DNA from: an uncultured Coprococcus sp.
GTDB lineage: Bacteria > Bacillota > Clostridia > Lachnospirales > Lachnospiraceae
Assembly: GCA_900548315.1 (NCBI GenBank)
Contig: URJU01000108.1
Location: 1-7,515 of the forward strand
Direction: 5' to 3'
DNA: 7,515 bases
Below the pieces are notes generated by a model, which was not told the DNA's origin, did no database searches, and saw only the letters and a program-made list of their open reading frames with translations. Shown here piece after piece: positions 1 through 6,887 of the stretch (the stretch's first letter is position 1; each line of letters starts with the position of its first letter). A program made the position numbers and the translations under genes.

Positions 1-26
1 CAGCGTCAGATGTGTATAAGAGACAG
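1..26 (+). other. Tn5/Nextera read-1 sequencing adapter (artifact)
   Basis: Bases 1-26 match the 3' end of the standard Nextera read-1 adapter. Bases 8-26 are the complete 19-bp Tn5 mosaic end (AGATGTGTATAAGAGACAG). This is library-construction sequence left on the contig end, not genome. It supplies an ATG at position 10 that opens in frame with the downstream gene and creates a false N-terminus (MCIRD plus part of the next codon). Genomic sequence starts at about base 27. Confidence 0.97.
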
Positions 27-1980
27 GAACACAGAGCCTGATGGCAGCGGAATGGCAATTACAGATAATCAGGTGGTTGAGAATCTCAGTGCAACTGACA
101 AAGCAGTATTTAAACTTTACGCTCAGTGGAGACTTATAAAGTATACCGTTAAATTTGATATAGGAATAGGTGCAACGGGAACAGCACCTGACAGCATAGA
201 GTGTGAATATGGCAGATCATTTGCTGTACCTGAGTATGATTCGGATGCGATGAGCAGACCGGGTTACAGATTGGATTATTGGTGTACTAATATCAATGGT
301 GTGGAAGAAGGCGATGGAAACAGCGCTATAGAACCAGGTCAGAGCTGTGATATCATTCTTGCTGATGAGGATGGTGCGGAAGTTATACTTTATGCTGTAT
401 GGAGATCTGAGAGTTTTAAGCTGAGATATGTAACGGGAACGGATGAACAGATCAAGGACAGTAATAAGATAAGCACGAATTCATCAAGGGGAATTATAAC
501 TCCTGGTGCGGATTCCAGTTATAAAGAGGGATATGAGTTTGCAGGCTGGAATACAAAGGAAGATGGAACAGGAACGCAGATCGATGACAGGTTTATGCCT
601 CTTAACAGCAAAGAAGTGATTCGTGGTGGAACAATAGATGAAGAGGATGGCTATACAATAGTCGTAACTCTTTATGCTCAGTGGACTCCAAATACATATG
701 AGATCATGATAAATCTCAACAGTCCCGGATACGGAAACGGTTCACTTGGTGCCAACACCCAGATGACATATACGGTTGCATTTGGAGAGAAATTTGCAGC
801 AAAACTTCCAACTCCGACACTTAAAGGGTGCGATTTTCTTGGATGGGCAGCCTCGGATGACAAACTTATAACAGAGGACTCAGAATATAAATATACAGAC
901 GATATAGAGGTTCACCCGGTATGGAAGATAAAGCAGTTCACATTGAAGTTTGACTGCAGTGGAGCAAGCATTAGTGGCAAAAATACATACACGAAAATTT
1001 ATAATTACAATGAAAAAATAGGCAATGTAGTACCTGTGTTGACAACTGCACAGAAAAGTGCGAATAAAAAATTTGTTGGATGGTATTATATTAAAAACGT
1101 TAATGGAAAGCAGGTAAAAAGATACCTTACAAAAGATACCAAAGTAACTTCATCGGTTACTCTGCAGGCAGATATCAGCAGACCTACATATAAAGTGACC
1201 TATAATCTGAATTACAAGAAGAATAATAGAGTGGTTAAAGGATATGAGAATGTGCTGTATAACCAGAAACTGGGAGAATTGGGAACCAGAAGTATATACA
1301 GCAGGTGCAGGAAGAGAACAGGATATCTGTTTGGTGGTTGGTATTACAAGAGTGGCAACAGATGGATAAAGGTAGAAAACAATACACGTATAGAGGGCAG
1401 TGTTACACTTACCGCAAAATGGATCAAGCCAGCTGTTGTGAAAAATGCAACAAAGATCAATAATACGAAAAAGACCATGACTGTGTCATGGAAGGAAGAT
1501 TCAAGGTTTATCGGATTCCAGTATAAGGCAGTATTTAAAGAGAGCGATCTTAAGAGAGCGCGTATATATACGGTAAATAAAAAGGCAGGGAAAAAGCTTG
1601 GAAATTGTCTGCAAGTGTCAACTAGTCAGAAATTTGTAGTTATACAGGTGCGGGCCATATTTAAAGATTCCAATGGAAAACCGGCATATTCTGCGTGGAC
1701 AACATTCCGTGATGTGGGATGTACCAGGGCGTCAGCGACATTTGACCCTAAAGGCGGAAAGATATACGGCACACAAGCAGTAAGAAAAGTTGTATTTGTG
1801 AAGGGAAAATCACTTATGACAAGTTCAACATTGTTAAGCGGTAAGTTATATACTCCTGTGAGATCCGGCTATGAATTTATGGGTTGGTATTACAGAGCAG
1901 GTGGAAGAGAGATTCCCGTAAATATAAGAACAACTCTTCCATCAGGAGCGCGTGTATATGCAAAGTGGAAACGCAAGTAA
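27..1980 (+). CDS. Flg_new (InlB B-type) repeat surface protein, 5'-truncated
   Basis: This is the C-terminal ~650 residues of a large, presumably secreted or cell-surface protein. The true start and any signal peptide lie off the contig; the ATG at 10 is adapter. Numbering from that ATG, degenerate Flg_new/Listeria-Bacteroides repeats each run from a strand like KFD or VTYNLN, through a GY.F.GW core, to an LYA.W end. The ends are at about residues 36-40 (partial repeat), 127-131, 221-225, 301-305, 383-389 (no Trp), 465-471 and 649-653. F.GW cores are at 177-180, 276-279, 355-358, 441-444 and 623-626. Residues ~473-567 look like a fibronectin-III domain (VSWKE, FQYKAVF, IQVRAIF, YSAWTTF). The protein ends in KWKRK, with no LPXTG sortase signal, membrane helix or SLH domain. 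The family is usually extracellular and tied to adhesion or matrix roles; no ligand can be read here. The stop is TAA, 48 bases before the moxR-type gene. Confidence 0.88.
145..1968 (+). repeat. Array of six Flg_new repeats with an FN3-like insert
   Basis: Six protein-level repeats of roughly 75-90 residues lie at about 145-402, 418-684, 700-924, 937-1176, 1189-1422 and 1735-1968. The FN3-like block at about 1426-1710 separates the last repeat from the rest. The first three have LYA.W or related ends with varied cores. The last three share a GWYY core followed by a Lys/Arg-rich hairpin and an N/T-rich turn, so they form a distinct subtype. DNA identity between units is low, so this is an old array rather than recent tandem duplication. 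Confidence 0.75.
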
Positions 1981-2015
1981 CTCACAACGTAATTTATATT
2001 TCATAAAACTTGATA

Positions 2016-2020
2016 TGGAG
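2016..2020 (+). promoter_or_regulatory. Ribosome binding site for the MoxR-family gene
   Basis: TGGAG ends 8 bases before the ATG at 2029, a good Shine-Dalgarno match at standard spacing. It fixes that start. The 48-base gap upstream holds no stem-loop terminator, so read-through from the surface-protein gene is possible. Confidence 0.75.
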
Positions 2021-2028
2021 ATAAAAGG

Positions 2029-2973
2029 ATGAATCAGCAGATACAACAGTTAATAATGGAAATAAAAAAAGCTATAAAGGGTAAGGATGAGGTAATATGT
2101 AAGGTTATAATGGTCATCCTTGCATCGGGACATATCCTCCTTGAAGACAATCCGGGGCTTGGCAAGACAACGCTTGCCAAGTCACTGGCAAAGGCTATGA
2201 GTTTGAACGATGACAGAATACAGTTTACACCGGATACAATGCCCAGTGACATAGTCGGTTATTCGATCCTCAATAAGGAGACAAATAAGATGCAGTTTAC
2301 CAAGGGTCCTGTGTTTACCAATCTTCTCCTTGCGGATGAGATCAACAGAACATCGAGTAAGACTCAGGCAGCCCTTCTCGAGGCGATGGCTGAGGGTACA
2401 GTTACGGCTGAGGGTAATACATATAAGCTCCCAAATCCATTCATCACAATTGCTACACAGAATCCGATCACGTCAGGCGGAACACAGGCGCTTCCTGATT
2501 CACAGCTCGACAGATTTATGGTCAAGCTGAGCATGGGTTACCCAGATGTACAGAGCCAGATGGCAATGATCCTTGAGGATCACGGCGGCAACCCGATAGA
2601 TCAGATTGTCCCTGTTATGAATCTGGAACAGCTGGTTGCGATCAGAACGCAGGTGGCACAGACGTACATATCCCAGGAAGTTGCAGAGTATATATCACTT
2701 CTGGTTGATGCGACGAGACATCACGATAAGATCGAATGTGGTATAAGTCCACGAGGTACAAAGGCATTTGCCAATCTTGCGAAGGCATGTGCATATATGA
2801 ATGGCAGAAATTATGTCATTCCGGACGATGTGTCAGCTGTCATATACGATGTATTTATGCACAGACTTGTCCTTACACCTTCTGCAAGACGAGAGAAGAA
2901 TGCTGCAGCAAATATAGTTAGAGATGTGGTTAATCAGATAAAGCCTCCTGCAGTGAATGGAGCTAGAAGATAG
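2029..2973 (+). CDS. moxR: MoxR-family AAA+ ATPase
   Basis: A cytoplasmic AAA+ ATPase of 314 residues, the normal length for the MoxR family. These proteins are thought to act as chaperone-like remodelers that couple ATP hydrolysis to assembly or activation of partner proteins, typically encoded with DUF58 and vWA or transglutaminase proteins. All expected motifs are visible: Walker A DNPGLGKT (40-47), Walker B LLLADEINR (99-107), sensor 1 ATQNP (142-146), an LDRF arginine-finger segment (160-163), and sensor 2 in the lid, ISPRG (239-243), followed by the usual RNYVIPDDV stretch (260-268). Nothing is missing, so it should be active. It starts a four-gene tight operon; its TAG stop overlaps the ribosome binding site of the lipoprotein gene 12 bases ahead of that ATG. 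The symbol is family-level; substrate unknown. Confidence 0.96.
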   Translation: MNQQIQQLIMEIKKAIKGKDEVICKVIMVILASGHILLEDNPGLGKTTLAKSLAKAMSLNDDRIQFTPDTMPSDIVGYSILNKETNKMQFTKGPVFTNLLLADEINRTSSKTQAALLEAMAEGTVTAEGNTYKLPNPFITIATQNPITSGGTQALPDSQLDRFMVKLSMGYPDVQSQMAMILEDHGGNPIDQIVPVMNLEQLVAIRTQVAQTYISQEVAEYISLLVDATRHHDKIECGISPRGTKAFANLAKACAYMNGRNYVIPDDVSAVIYDVFMHRLVLTPSARREKNAAANIVRDVVNQIKPPAVNGARR

Positions 2974-2976
2974 GAG
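2972..2976 (+). promoter_or_regulatory. Ribosome binding site for the lipoprotein gene, overlapping the moxR stop
   Basis: AGGAG shares two bases with the TAG stop of the ATPase gene and lies 8 bases before the ATG at 2985. A nearer ATG at 2978 is out of frame and too close to the site. The overlap suggests translational coupling. Confidence 0.75.
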
Positions 2977-2984
2977 AATGTGGG

Positions 2985-3545
2985 ATGAAAAAAAAGATAT
3001 ATGTGTTCCTGGTTGCAGGACTCATACTTTCCATGGCAGCAACCGGATGTACGAGACAGAAATCTAAATTCTCAATGCGGGATAACCAGAATACAGAGGA
3101 GAGAATGAAAGATCAGAAATTTGCCGATATGGCCGATAAAGATACAGATGATACCGAGGAAGACTCCGGGGATAAGACAGAGGAGGAGACCACAGAAATG
3201 ACCACGGAGGCAACTACACAGGCGACCACACAGGCAACCACTGAGGCTACAACCGAGGCAACCACTGAGGCTGAGACCGAGGCACAGACAGAGCAGCCAT
3301 CTACGGAGCAGCAAGTCGATCCGTCTGATATAACAGTTGGTGATGAACCAGACGACAGCAGTGATGATCCGGGAGCAGGAATATCAGTTGGCGGAGGCGA
3401 CGGCGATGGTGGAAATGGCGATGGCGGTCAGGGTGGCTCCGGCACAGGTGGCTCGGGCGGAAAAGGCTCAGGCGGAAAAGGCATAGGCGGAGATGATGAT
3501 CAGCCAGGACAGGTTGAGATCATAGGTATAGATGAAGTGGAGTAA
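2985..3545 (+). CDS. Predicted lipoprotein with TTEA repeats and Gly-rich tail
   Basis: A 186-residue protein of no recognised family. The N-terminus is a lipoprotein signal: KKK, then a hydrophobic core (IYVFLVAGLILSMAA), then the lipobox-like ATGC with Cys22 as probable lipid-modified residue. The mature part appears disordered: an acidic stretch (about 36-72), eight four-residue units of TTEA/TTQA type (73-104), an acidic spacer (112-129), a Gly-rich block (130-169) and the end QVEIIGIDEVE. Thr-rich and Gly-rich tracts like these often serve as stalks or wall-spanning tethers; that role is inferred. It sits between the ATPase and transglutaminase genes, 11 bases after the first and 3 before the second, so it is probably made with the complex. 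Its base use is richer in G and C than its neighbours because of the GGC/ACC repeats. Confidence is high that it is expressed, low on function. Confidence 0.85.
   Translation: MKKKIYVFLVAGLILSMAATGCTRQKSKFSMRDNQNTEERMKDQKFADMADKDTDDTEEDSGDKTEEETTEMTTEATTQATTQATTEATTEATTEAETEAQTEQPSTEQQVDPSDITVGDEPDDSSDDPGAGISVGGGDGDGGNGDGGQGGSGTGGSGGKGSGGKGIGGDDDQPGQVEIIGIDEVE
3201..3296 (+). repeat. Eight tandem 12-bp units encoding TTEA/TTQA
   Basis: Eight in-frame 12-base units encode TTEA, TTQA, TTQA, TTEA, TTEA, TTEA, ETEA, QTEQ. The units at 3237-3248 and 3261-3272 are identical (ACCACTGAGGCT); the others differ mainly at third bases, with changes to Q or E in places. The unit length is a multiple of three, so gain or loss would change stalk length without breaking the frame. 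Confidence 0.9.
3453..3482 (+). repeat. Two tandem 15-bp units in the Gly-rich tail
   Basis: Two adjacent 15-base units (TCGGGCGGAAAAGGC and TCAGGCGGAAAAGGC) differ at one base and each encodes SGGKG. They look like a recent in-frame duplication within the Gly-rich block of the lipoprotein. Confidence 0.85.
3539..3542 (+). promoter_or_regulatory. Ribosome binding site for the transglutaminase-like gene, inside the lipoprotein gene
   Basis: GGAG lies within the last two codons of the lipoprotein gene (GTG GAG before TAA) and 6 bases before the ATG at 3549. It supports that start. Translation of the membrane protein is probably coupled to that of the lipoprotein. Confidence 0.75.
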
Positions 3546-3548
3546 CTT

Positions 3549-5756
3549 ATGGGAAATGAGATTTCGATAGACATAAGCGCTATAAAGGACTCCTCGAAAA
3601 ATACCTGGATCCTCAGAGGTGTGATCTCGTTTTGTGCATCGCTCAGTATTATGATGGGAATTATCTCAGGTTTTAATCTGGATGTTGGCATAATATCGGT
3701 TATACCGGGAGCTCTTGTAGGTGGTCTTTTATTTCAGTTTTTGCTCAGAAAGAAGAAATCGGCGATCATAGGCTATGTATCTTTCGTTGTGGCAATTGCT
3801 GTGGCTTGTGTTGTTATGATGAGTCAGATCGGAAATGGATTTGCGAAAATCGCGAATGATATTCTGACAACGGTAAATAGGAATATGGCTATGGCAAATC
3901 TGATGTTCGTGGTGGATGACAGCACTGCGAGGACGGATGAGATGCTCACGGTGATATTGATGGCGTTTGTGGTATCTGCAGTGATTGCTCTTATCTTAAG
4001 AGCCAGACTTAATCTGCTGGCATCAATGCTGGTATTTCTGGCAGTCACAATTCCTATGATATATAAAGGTGATGGTCATGCAATCTGGCTGATGCTTGGT
4101 CTTGTGAGTGTTGTACTCATAATGTATGTGGGAAATGTTCACGGAAAGATTACGGCAGATATGTATGTACACCTTGGAGTCTGCATGGCGCTGATAGCAG
4201 CGATAACTACCTGTGTATATATGTTCATGACTTATAGTCCATTGCAGGTCGTTGCTGATATAAAGTCGAATATGCAGTATCATGGAGAGAATGTCATATA
4301 CGGTAAGAGTGATTATCCTGAGGGGAAATTTTCCAGATATGACGATACGGTGATAACAGGAGAAGAACGGTTACAGATCAAGATGTCTCAGCCAAAACAG
4401 ATGTATATGAGAGGCTTTGTAGGATCCAAATATACGGAGGATGGCTGGGAGGACAGTGATCTGAATATATATGGTGGAGATTACGAAGGTGTGTTCGAGT
4501 GGTTCTCAGCGAACGAGTATTCACCACTTACCAATTTGTCTGCATATGCTGCGCAGTCGGCAGCAAATGGCGGTGAGGCAGAGGAGAACAGTATATATGT
4601 TGAGGTGTCAAATATCTCTGCAAGACGTAAATATCAGTATGTGCCGGAATGTGTAACGTATTATTCTCTTGAAAATCTGTATGCGCCAAAGAATGATGTG
4701 AATTTTAGATCTCAGGGACTTGGACGCGAGACAGATTATTCGTTTGATATGGTTGATGTCATAAATAATGACTATAAGGCTATATATGGAGAGCAGTGGT
4801 ACCAGGATCAGACTGGTGATAAGACATTTCACAACAGTGAGAATGTGTACGGCACATTTGCAAGAACATATTACGAGGATGTTCCGGATGATATGAGGGC
4901 GTATTTTGACAGTCATGTGCCGAGTGCAGGACAGAAGATGAATCCTTTTGATGCGATAAAGATTGTGCGTGACTATACTGCAGGAAATATGTCATACAAT
5001 AACGATGCGGATGAATACTCTGGAAATGAAGATTTTGTAATAGAGATGCTGAATGAGCATAAATCAGGTTATTCAGCACATTTTGCAACCGTGGCGGCCA
5101 TGCTTTTCAGATATTATGGAATACCAGCAAGGTATGTCGAAGGTTATCTGGTAAATCCACCGGCAAGTTCTGATGTGATCTCTGTAACTGACGAGGATTC
5201 TCATGCATGGGTAGAGATATATGCGGGCGGTCTGGGATTCATTCCTGTAGAGGTAACACCGGGATACTATTCCGATGATGATGATACTGGTATGGCGAAT
5301 ACGGACAGTGGAACAACACCGCAGACAATTCCGCCTGAACCGGAAGATCAGCAGGATGATAATGGTGGCGGCGGTGGTTCGATGGAGACTATATTATTTA
5401 TAGGATATATCCTTATCGGACTCATAGCACTGTTTATTGTTGTTCTCATAATAAGAAGGATCGTGTGTGCAATAGTCAGAAGAAAGAGGATGAACGATCC
5501 GGATAATGAGAAGTCGATAGCTGCATCAGGTAACTATATGGCGGCACTTGTCTCATATCAGAAGAAACGGCTTGAGGATAATATAAGTCCACAGTTGTTA
5601 GAGCTGCTCCAGAAATATAAGTTCAGCAGGTACATACCTACAGCGGATGATGCAAGGTTTGTAAGGGAGTCGGCTCTTGAGCTGAAGAAGAAAGTTGTCC
5701 ATGAAGAGAATATATTGAGCAGGATCAAGATGGGATTCTGGAATGCATTAAGGTAG
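3549..5756 (+). CDS. Polytopic membrane protein with external transglutaminase-like domain, Cys-to-Ser at active site
   Basis: A 735-residue protein of TgpA-like layout. About seven hydrophobic segments lie at roughly 20-43, 47-66, 71-92, 132-152, 155-172, 178-195 and 205-227. An outside region of ~380 residues follows, beginning with the family-typical YMRGFVGSKYTEDGW (286-300). The transglutaminase core lies at about 465-572. A Pro/Asp/Gly-rich linker (573-611), one membrane helix (~613-636) and a basic cytoplasmic tail to 735 complete it. The core is well preserved (HFATVAAMLFRYYGIPARYVEGY; SHAWVEIY; IPVEVTPGY), but the position normally held by the nucleophilic Cys is Ser509 (TCA, 5073-5075). 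His552 is present; the usual Asp position is Glu568. It may therefore be a weak or altered enzyme, or a non-catalytic binding module. Membrane transglutaminase-like proteins recur with MoxR and DUF58 genes, as here. Substrate unknown. Confidence 0.92.
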   Translation: MGNEISIDISAIKDSSKNTWILRGVISFCASLSIMMGIISGFNLDVGIISVIPGALVGGLLFQFLLRKKKSAIIGYVSFVVAIAVACVVMMSQIGNGFAKIANDILTTVNRNMAMANLMFVVDDSTARTDEMLTVILMAFVVSAVIALILRARLNLLASMLVFLAVTIPMIYKGDGHAIWLMLGLVSVVLIMYVGNVHGKITADMYVHLGVCMALIAAITTCVYMFMTYSPLQVVADIKSNMQYHGENVIYGKSDYPEGKFSRYDDTVITGEERLQIKMSQPKQMYMRGFVGSKYTEDGWEDSDLNIYGGDYEGVFEWFSANEYSPLTNLSAYAAQSAANGGEAEENSIYVEVSNISARRKYQYVPECVTYYSLENLYAPKNDVNFRSQGLGRETDYSFDMVDVINNDYKAIYGEQWYQDQTGDKTFHNSENVYGTFARTYYEDVPDDMRAYFDSHVPSAGQKMNPFDAIKIVRDYTAGNMSYNNDADEYSGNEDFVIEMLNEHKSGYSAHFATVAAMLFRYYGIPARYVEGYLVNPPASSDVISVTDEDSHAWVEIYAGGLGFIPVEVTPGYYSDDDDTGMANTDSGTTPQTIPPEPEDQQDDNGGGGGSMETILFIGYILIGLIALFIVVLIIRRIVCAIVRRKRMNDPDNEKSIAASGNYMAALVSYQKKRLEDNISPQLLELLQKYKFSRYIPTADDARFVRESALELKKKVVHEENILSRIKMGFWNALR

Positions 5757-5762
5757 GAGAGG
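5756..5762 (+). promoter_or_regulatory. Ribosome binding site for the DUF58 gene, overlapping the preceding stop
   Basis: GGAGAGG begins on the last base of the transglutaminase-like gene's TAG and ends 7 bases before the ATG at 5770. It supports this start and coupling to the upstream gene. Confidence 0.7.
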
Positions 5763-5769
5763 TATAGAT

Positions 5770-6819
5770 ATGAAAGCTAAAATAGAATATGGCATAATAG
5801 TTATACTGCTCCTGCTTGCATATATATGGACAAATAATCTGTATACGATGTGGATCGCTATTGCGGTTATCGGAGCATGGATCATTGCAGCAGTTATCAA
5901 CCTGTTTGTGGCAAAAAAGATAAAGATAAGTTTTACCATATTGAATGAACTCTCGGAGGACAGGCAGCTCCAGCTGTGTGTCGAGAACAAGTCAATATTT
6001 CCGGCATCTCATGTGAGGGTTGTATTCGGCTGTCAGAATGTTGTATTTGCGACGGACTGTAATGCGACGGTTGATTGCTCCGTTGGAGCCAGAAAGACAA
6101 GCACATATGAGGTACCAATAGGAAGTAAGTACTGTGGACGAATCAATATAGATATATTCGGTATAAAGGTTTATGATTGGCTGGGTATAACAGCAAAGAG
6201 ACTCAGACCTCATGGAGATTGTTATTTTTACCAATATCCAAATGAATCCGATGAGGTACTTCAGGAGTTTGAAGGCAATAAATCCAGTGACAGTGATGTC
6301 AACTATAAGCATGTCAAAGGCAATGATGTATCGGAGATCCTGCAGATACGAAAGTATGTTGTGGGAGACAGCATAAAGCAGATCCATTGGAAGATGTCAG
6401 CAAAGTTTGATGACATCATGGTGAAGGAATTTGACAGACCTAATGACATGTCCACCATGCTGGCATTCGATTATTCCTCTATGAATGATAAAATGGAGAA
6501 TAAGAAGATTATAGAGGCTGTGGCAACAATAAGCAAAGAACTTATGCAGTCGGCAACCGGACATACAGTGTACAGAATGAATACAGCGCATAATAAGGTA
6601 GTTCATAGAGATGTGTTTGAGTATTCAGAGTATGATGTAATGCTCCAGGAACTTTTGGGGACAGTAGCAAATGGTGGCGAGTATAGTGTTGTAGATCATA
6701 TAATAAGGCACAATACTGTGGAACGTTTTGCGAAGGTTATATATATAACAAGTTCCAGGGACAGAGCAAGAGCTATAGAGCTTGATGGTCAGGAAAAATG
6801 CCTGGTTATAGCAGTATAG
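5770..6819 (+). CDS. DUF58-domain membrane protein
   Basis: A 349-residue protein with two N-terminal membrane segments (about 7-22 and 27-47) followed by a domain predicted to lie in the cytoplasm or at the membrane face. The DUF58 signature is clear: EILQIRKYVVGDSIKQIHWK at 189-208, followed by the AKFDDIMVKEFDRP stretch (R.Y..GD....I.WK...A....VKE). Beyond it, MLAFDYSS (230-237) matches the first strand of a vWA-like fold, but a full DxSxS metal site is not seen (D234, S236, M238). DUF58 proteins are commonly encoded with MoxR ATPases and are thought to be their partners; biochemical role not settled. Here it comes after the transglutaminase-like gene, whereas moxR then DUF58 is the more usual order. 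It ends the tight operon; a 68-base gap follows. Confidence 0.94.
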   Translation: MKAKIEYGIIVILLLLAYIWTNNLYTMWIAIAVIGAWIIAAVINLFVAKKIKISFTILNELSEDRQLQLCVENKSIFPASHVRVVFGCQNVVFATDCNATVDCSVGARKTSTYEVPIGSKYCGRINIDIFGIKVYDWLGITAKRLRPHGDCYFYQYPNESDEVLQEFEGNKSSDSDVNYKHVKGNDVSEILQIRKYVVGDSIKQIHWKMSAKFDDIMVKEFDRPNDMSTMLAFDYSSMNDKMENKKIIEAVATISKELMQSATGHTVYRMNTAHNKVVHRDVFEYSEYDVMLQELLGTVANGGEYSVVDHIIRHNTVERFAKVIYITSSRDRARAIELDGQEKCLVIAV

Positions 6820-6822
6820 CAG
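6807..6822 (+). repeat. 8-bp tandem direct repeat across the DUF58 stop codon
   Basis: TATAGCAG occurs twice back to back (6807-6814 and 6815-6822). The second copy carries the TAG stop (6817-6819). Gain or loss of one 8-base unit would shift the frame and change the C-terminus. It may be chance. Confidence 0.8.
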
Positions 6823-6837
6823 TTTCGTACAATTCAT

Positions 6838-6866
6838 TTGCAAAGCGGATGAAGAAGAAATATTAA
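6838..6866 (+). promoter_or_regulatory. Weak candidate sigma-A-type promoter before the nudC-like gene
   Basis: TTGCAA (6838-6843) and TATTAA (6861-6866) are 17 bases apart, the ideal spacing, but each matches the consensus at only four of six positions. The site lies in the only gap in the central region longer than 50 bases, which makes a new transcript start plausible. Similar matches occur by chance in AT-rich DNA. Confidence 0.25.
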
Positions 6867-6887
6867 AATGCAATGGGGAATATTGAC

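Noticed and set aside
8..26. Tn5 mosaic end as evidence for a native transposon
   Set aside because: It is preceded by CAGCGTC from the Nextera read-1 oligo and lies exactly at the contig edge, so it is library adapter and not a resident mobile element.
1981..2028. Promoter or terminator in the gap before the MoxR gene
   Set aside because: There is no stem-loop with a T-run and no convincing -35/-10 pair; only AT-rich sequence and the ribosome binding site are visible.
3201..3296. Possible CRISPR-like or regulatory repeat array
   Set aside because: Units are contiguous 12-mers without spacers, in frame, and vary mostly at third codon positions, so they are coding tandem repeats.
3072..3314. 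Minus-strand 80-codon frame rich in Leu/Cys/Gly opposite the lipoprotein repeats
   Set aside because: Its repeats are only the reverse complement of the TTEA-coding 12-base units; no ribosome binding site or family match supports it.
4608..5088. Overlapping minus-strand open frames of ~102 codons opposite the transglutaminase-like gene
   Set aside because: They lie antisense to a well-supported coding frame, have no family resemblance, and their Ile/His/Ser-rich composition is that of reverse-complemented coding DNA.
5992..6387. 131-codon minus-strand open frame opposite the DUF58 gene
   Set aside because: It is antisense to the DUF58 signature region, shows no motifs, and the coding call on the + strand is secure.
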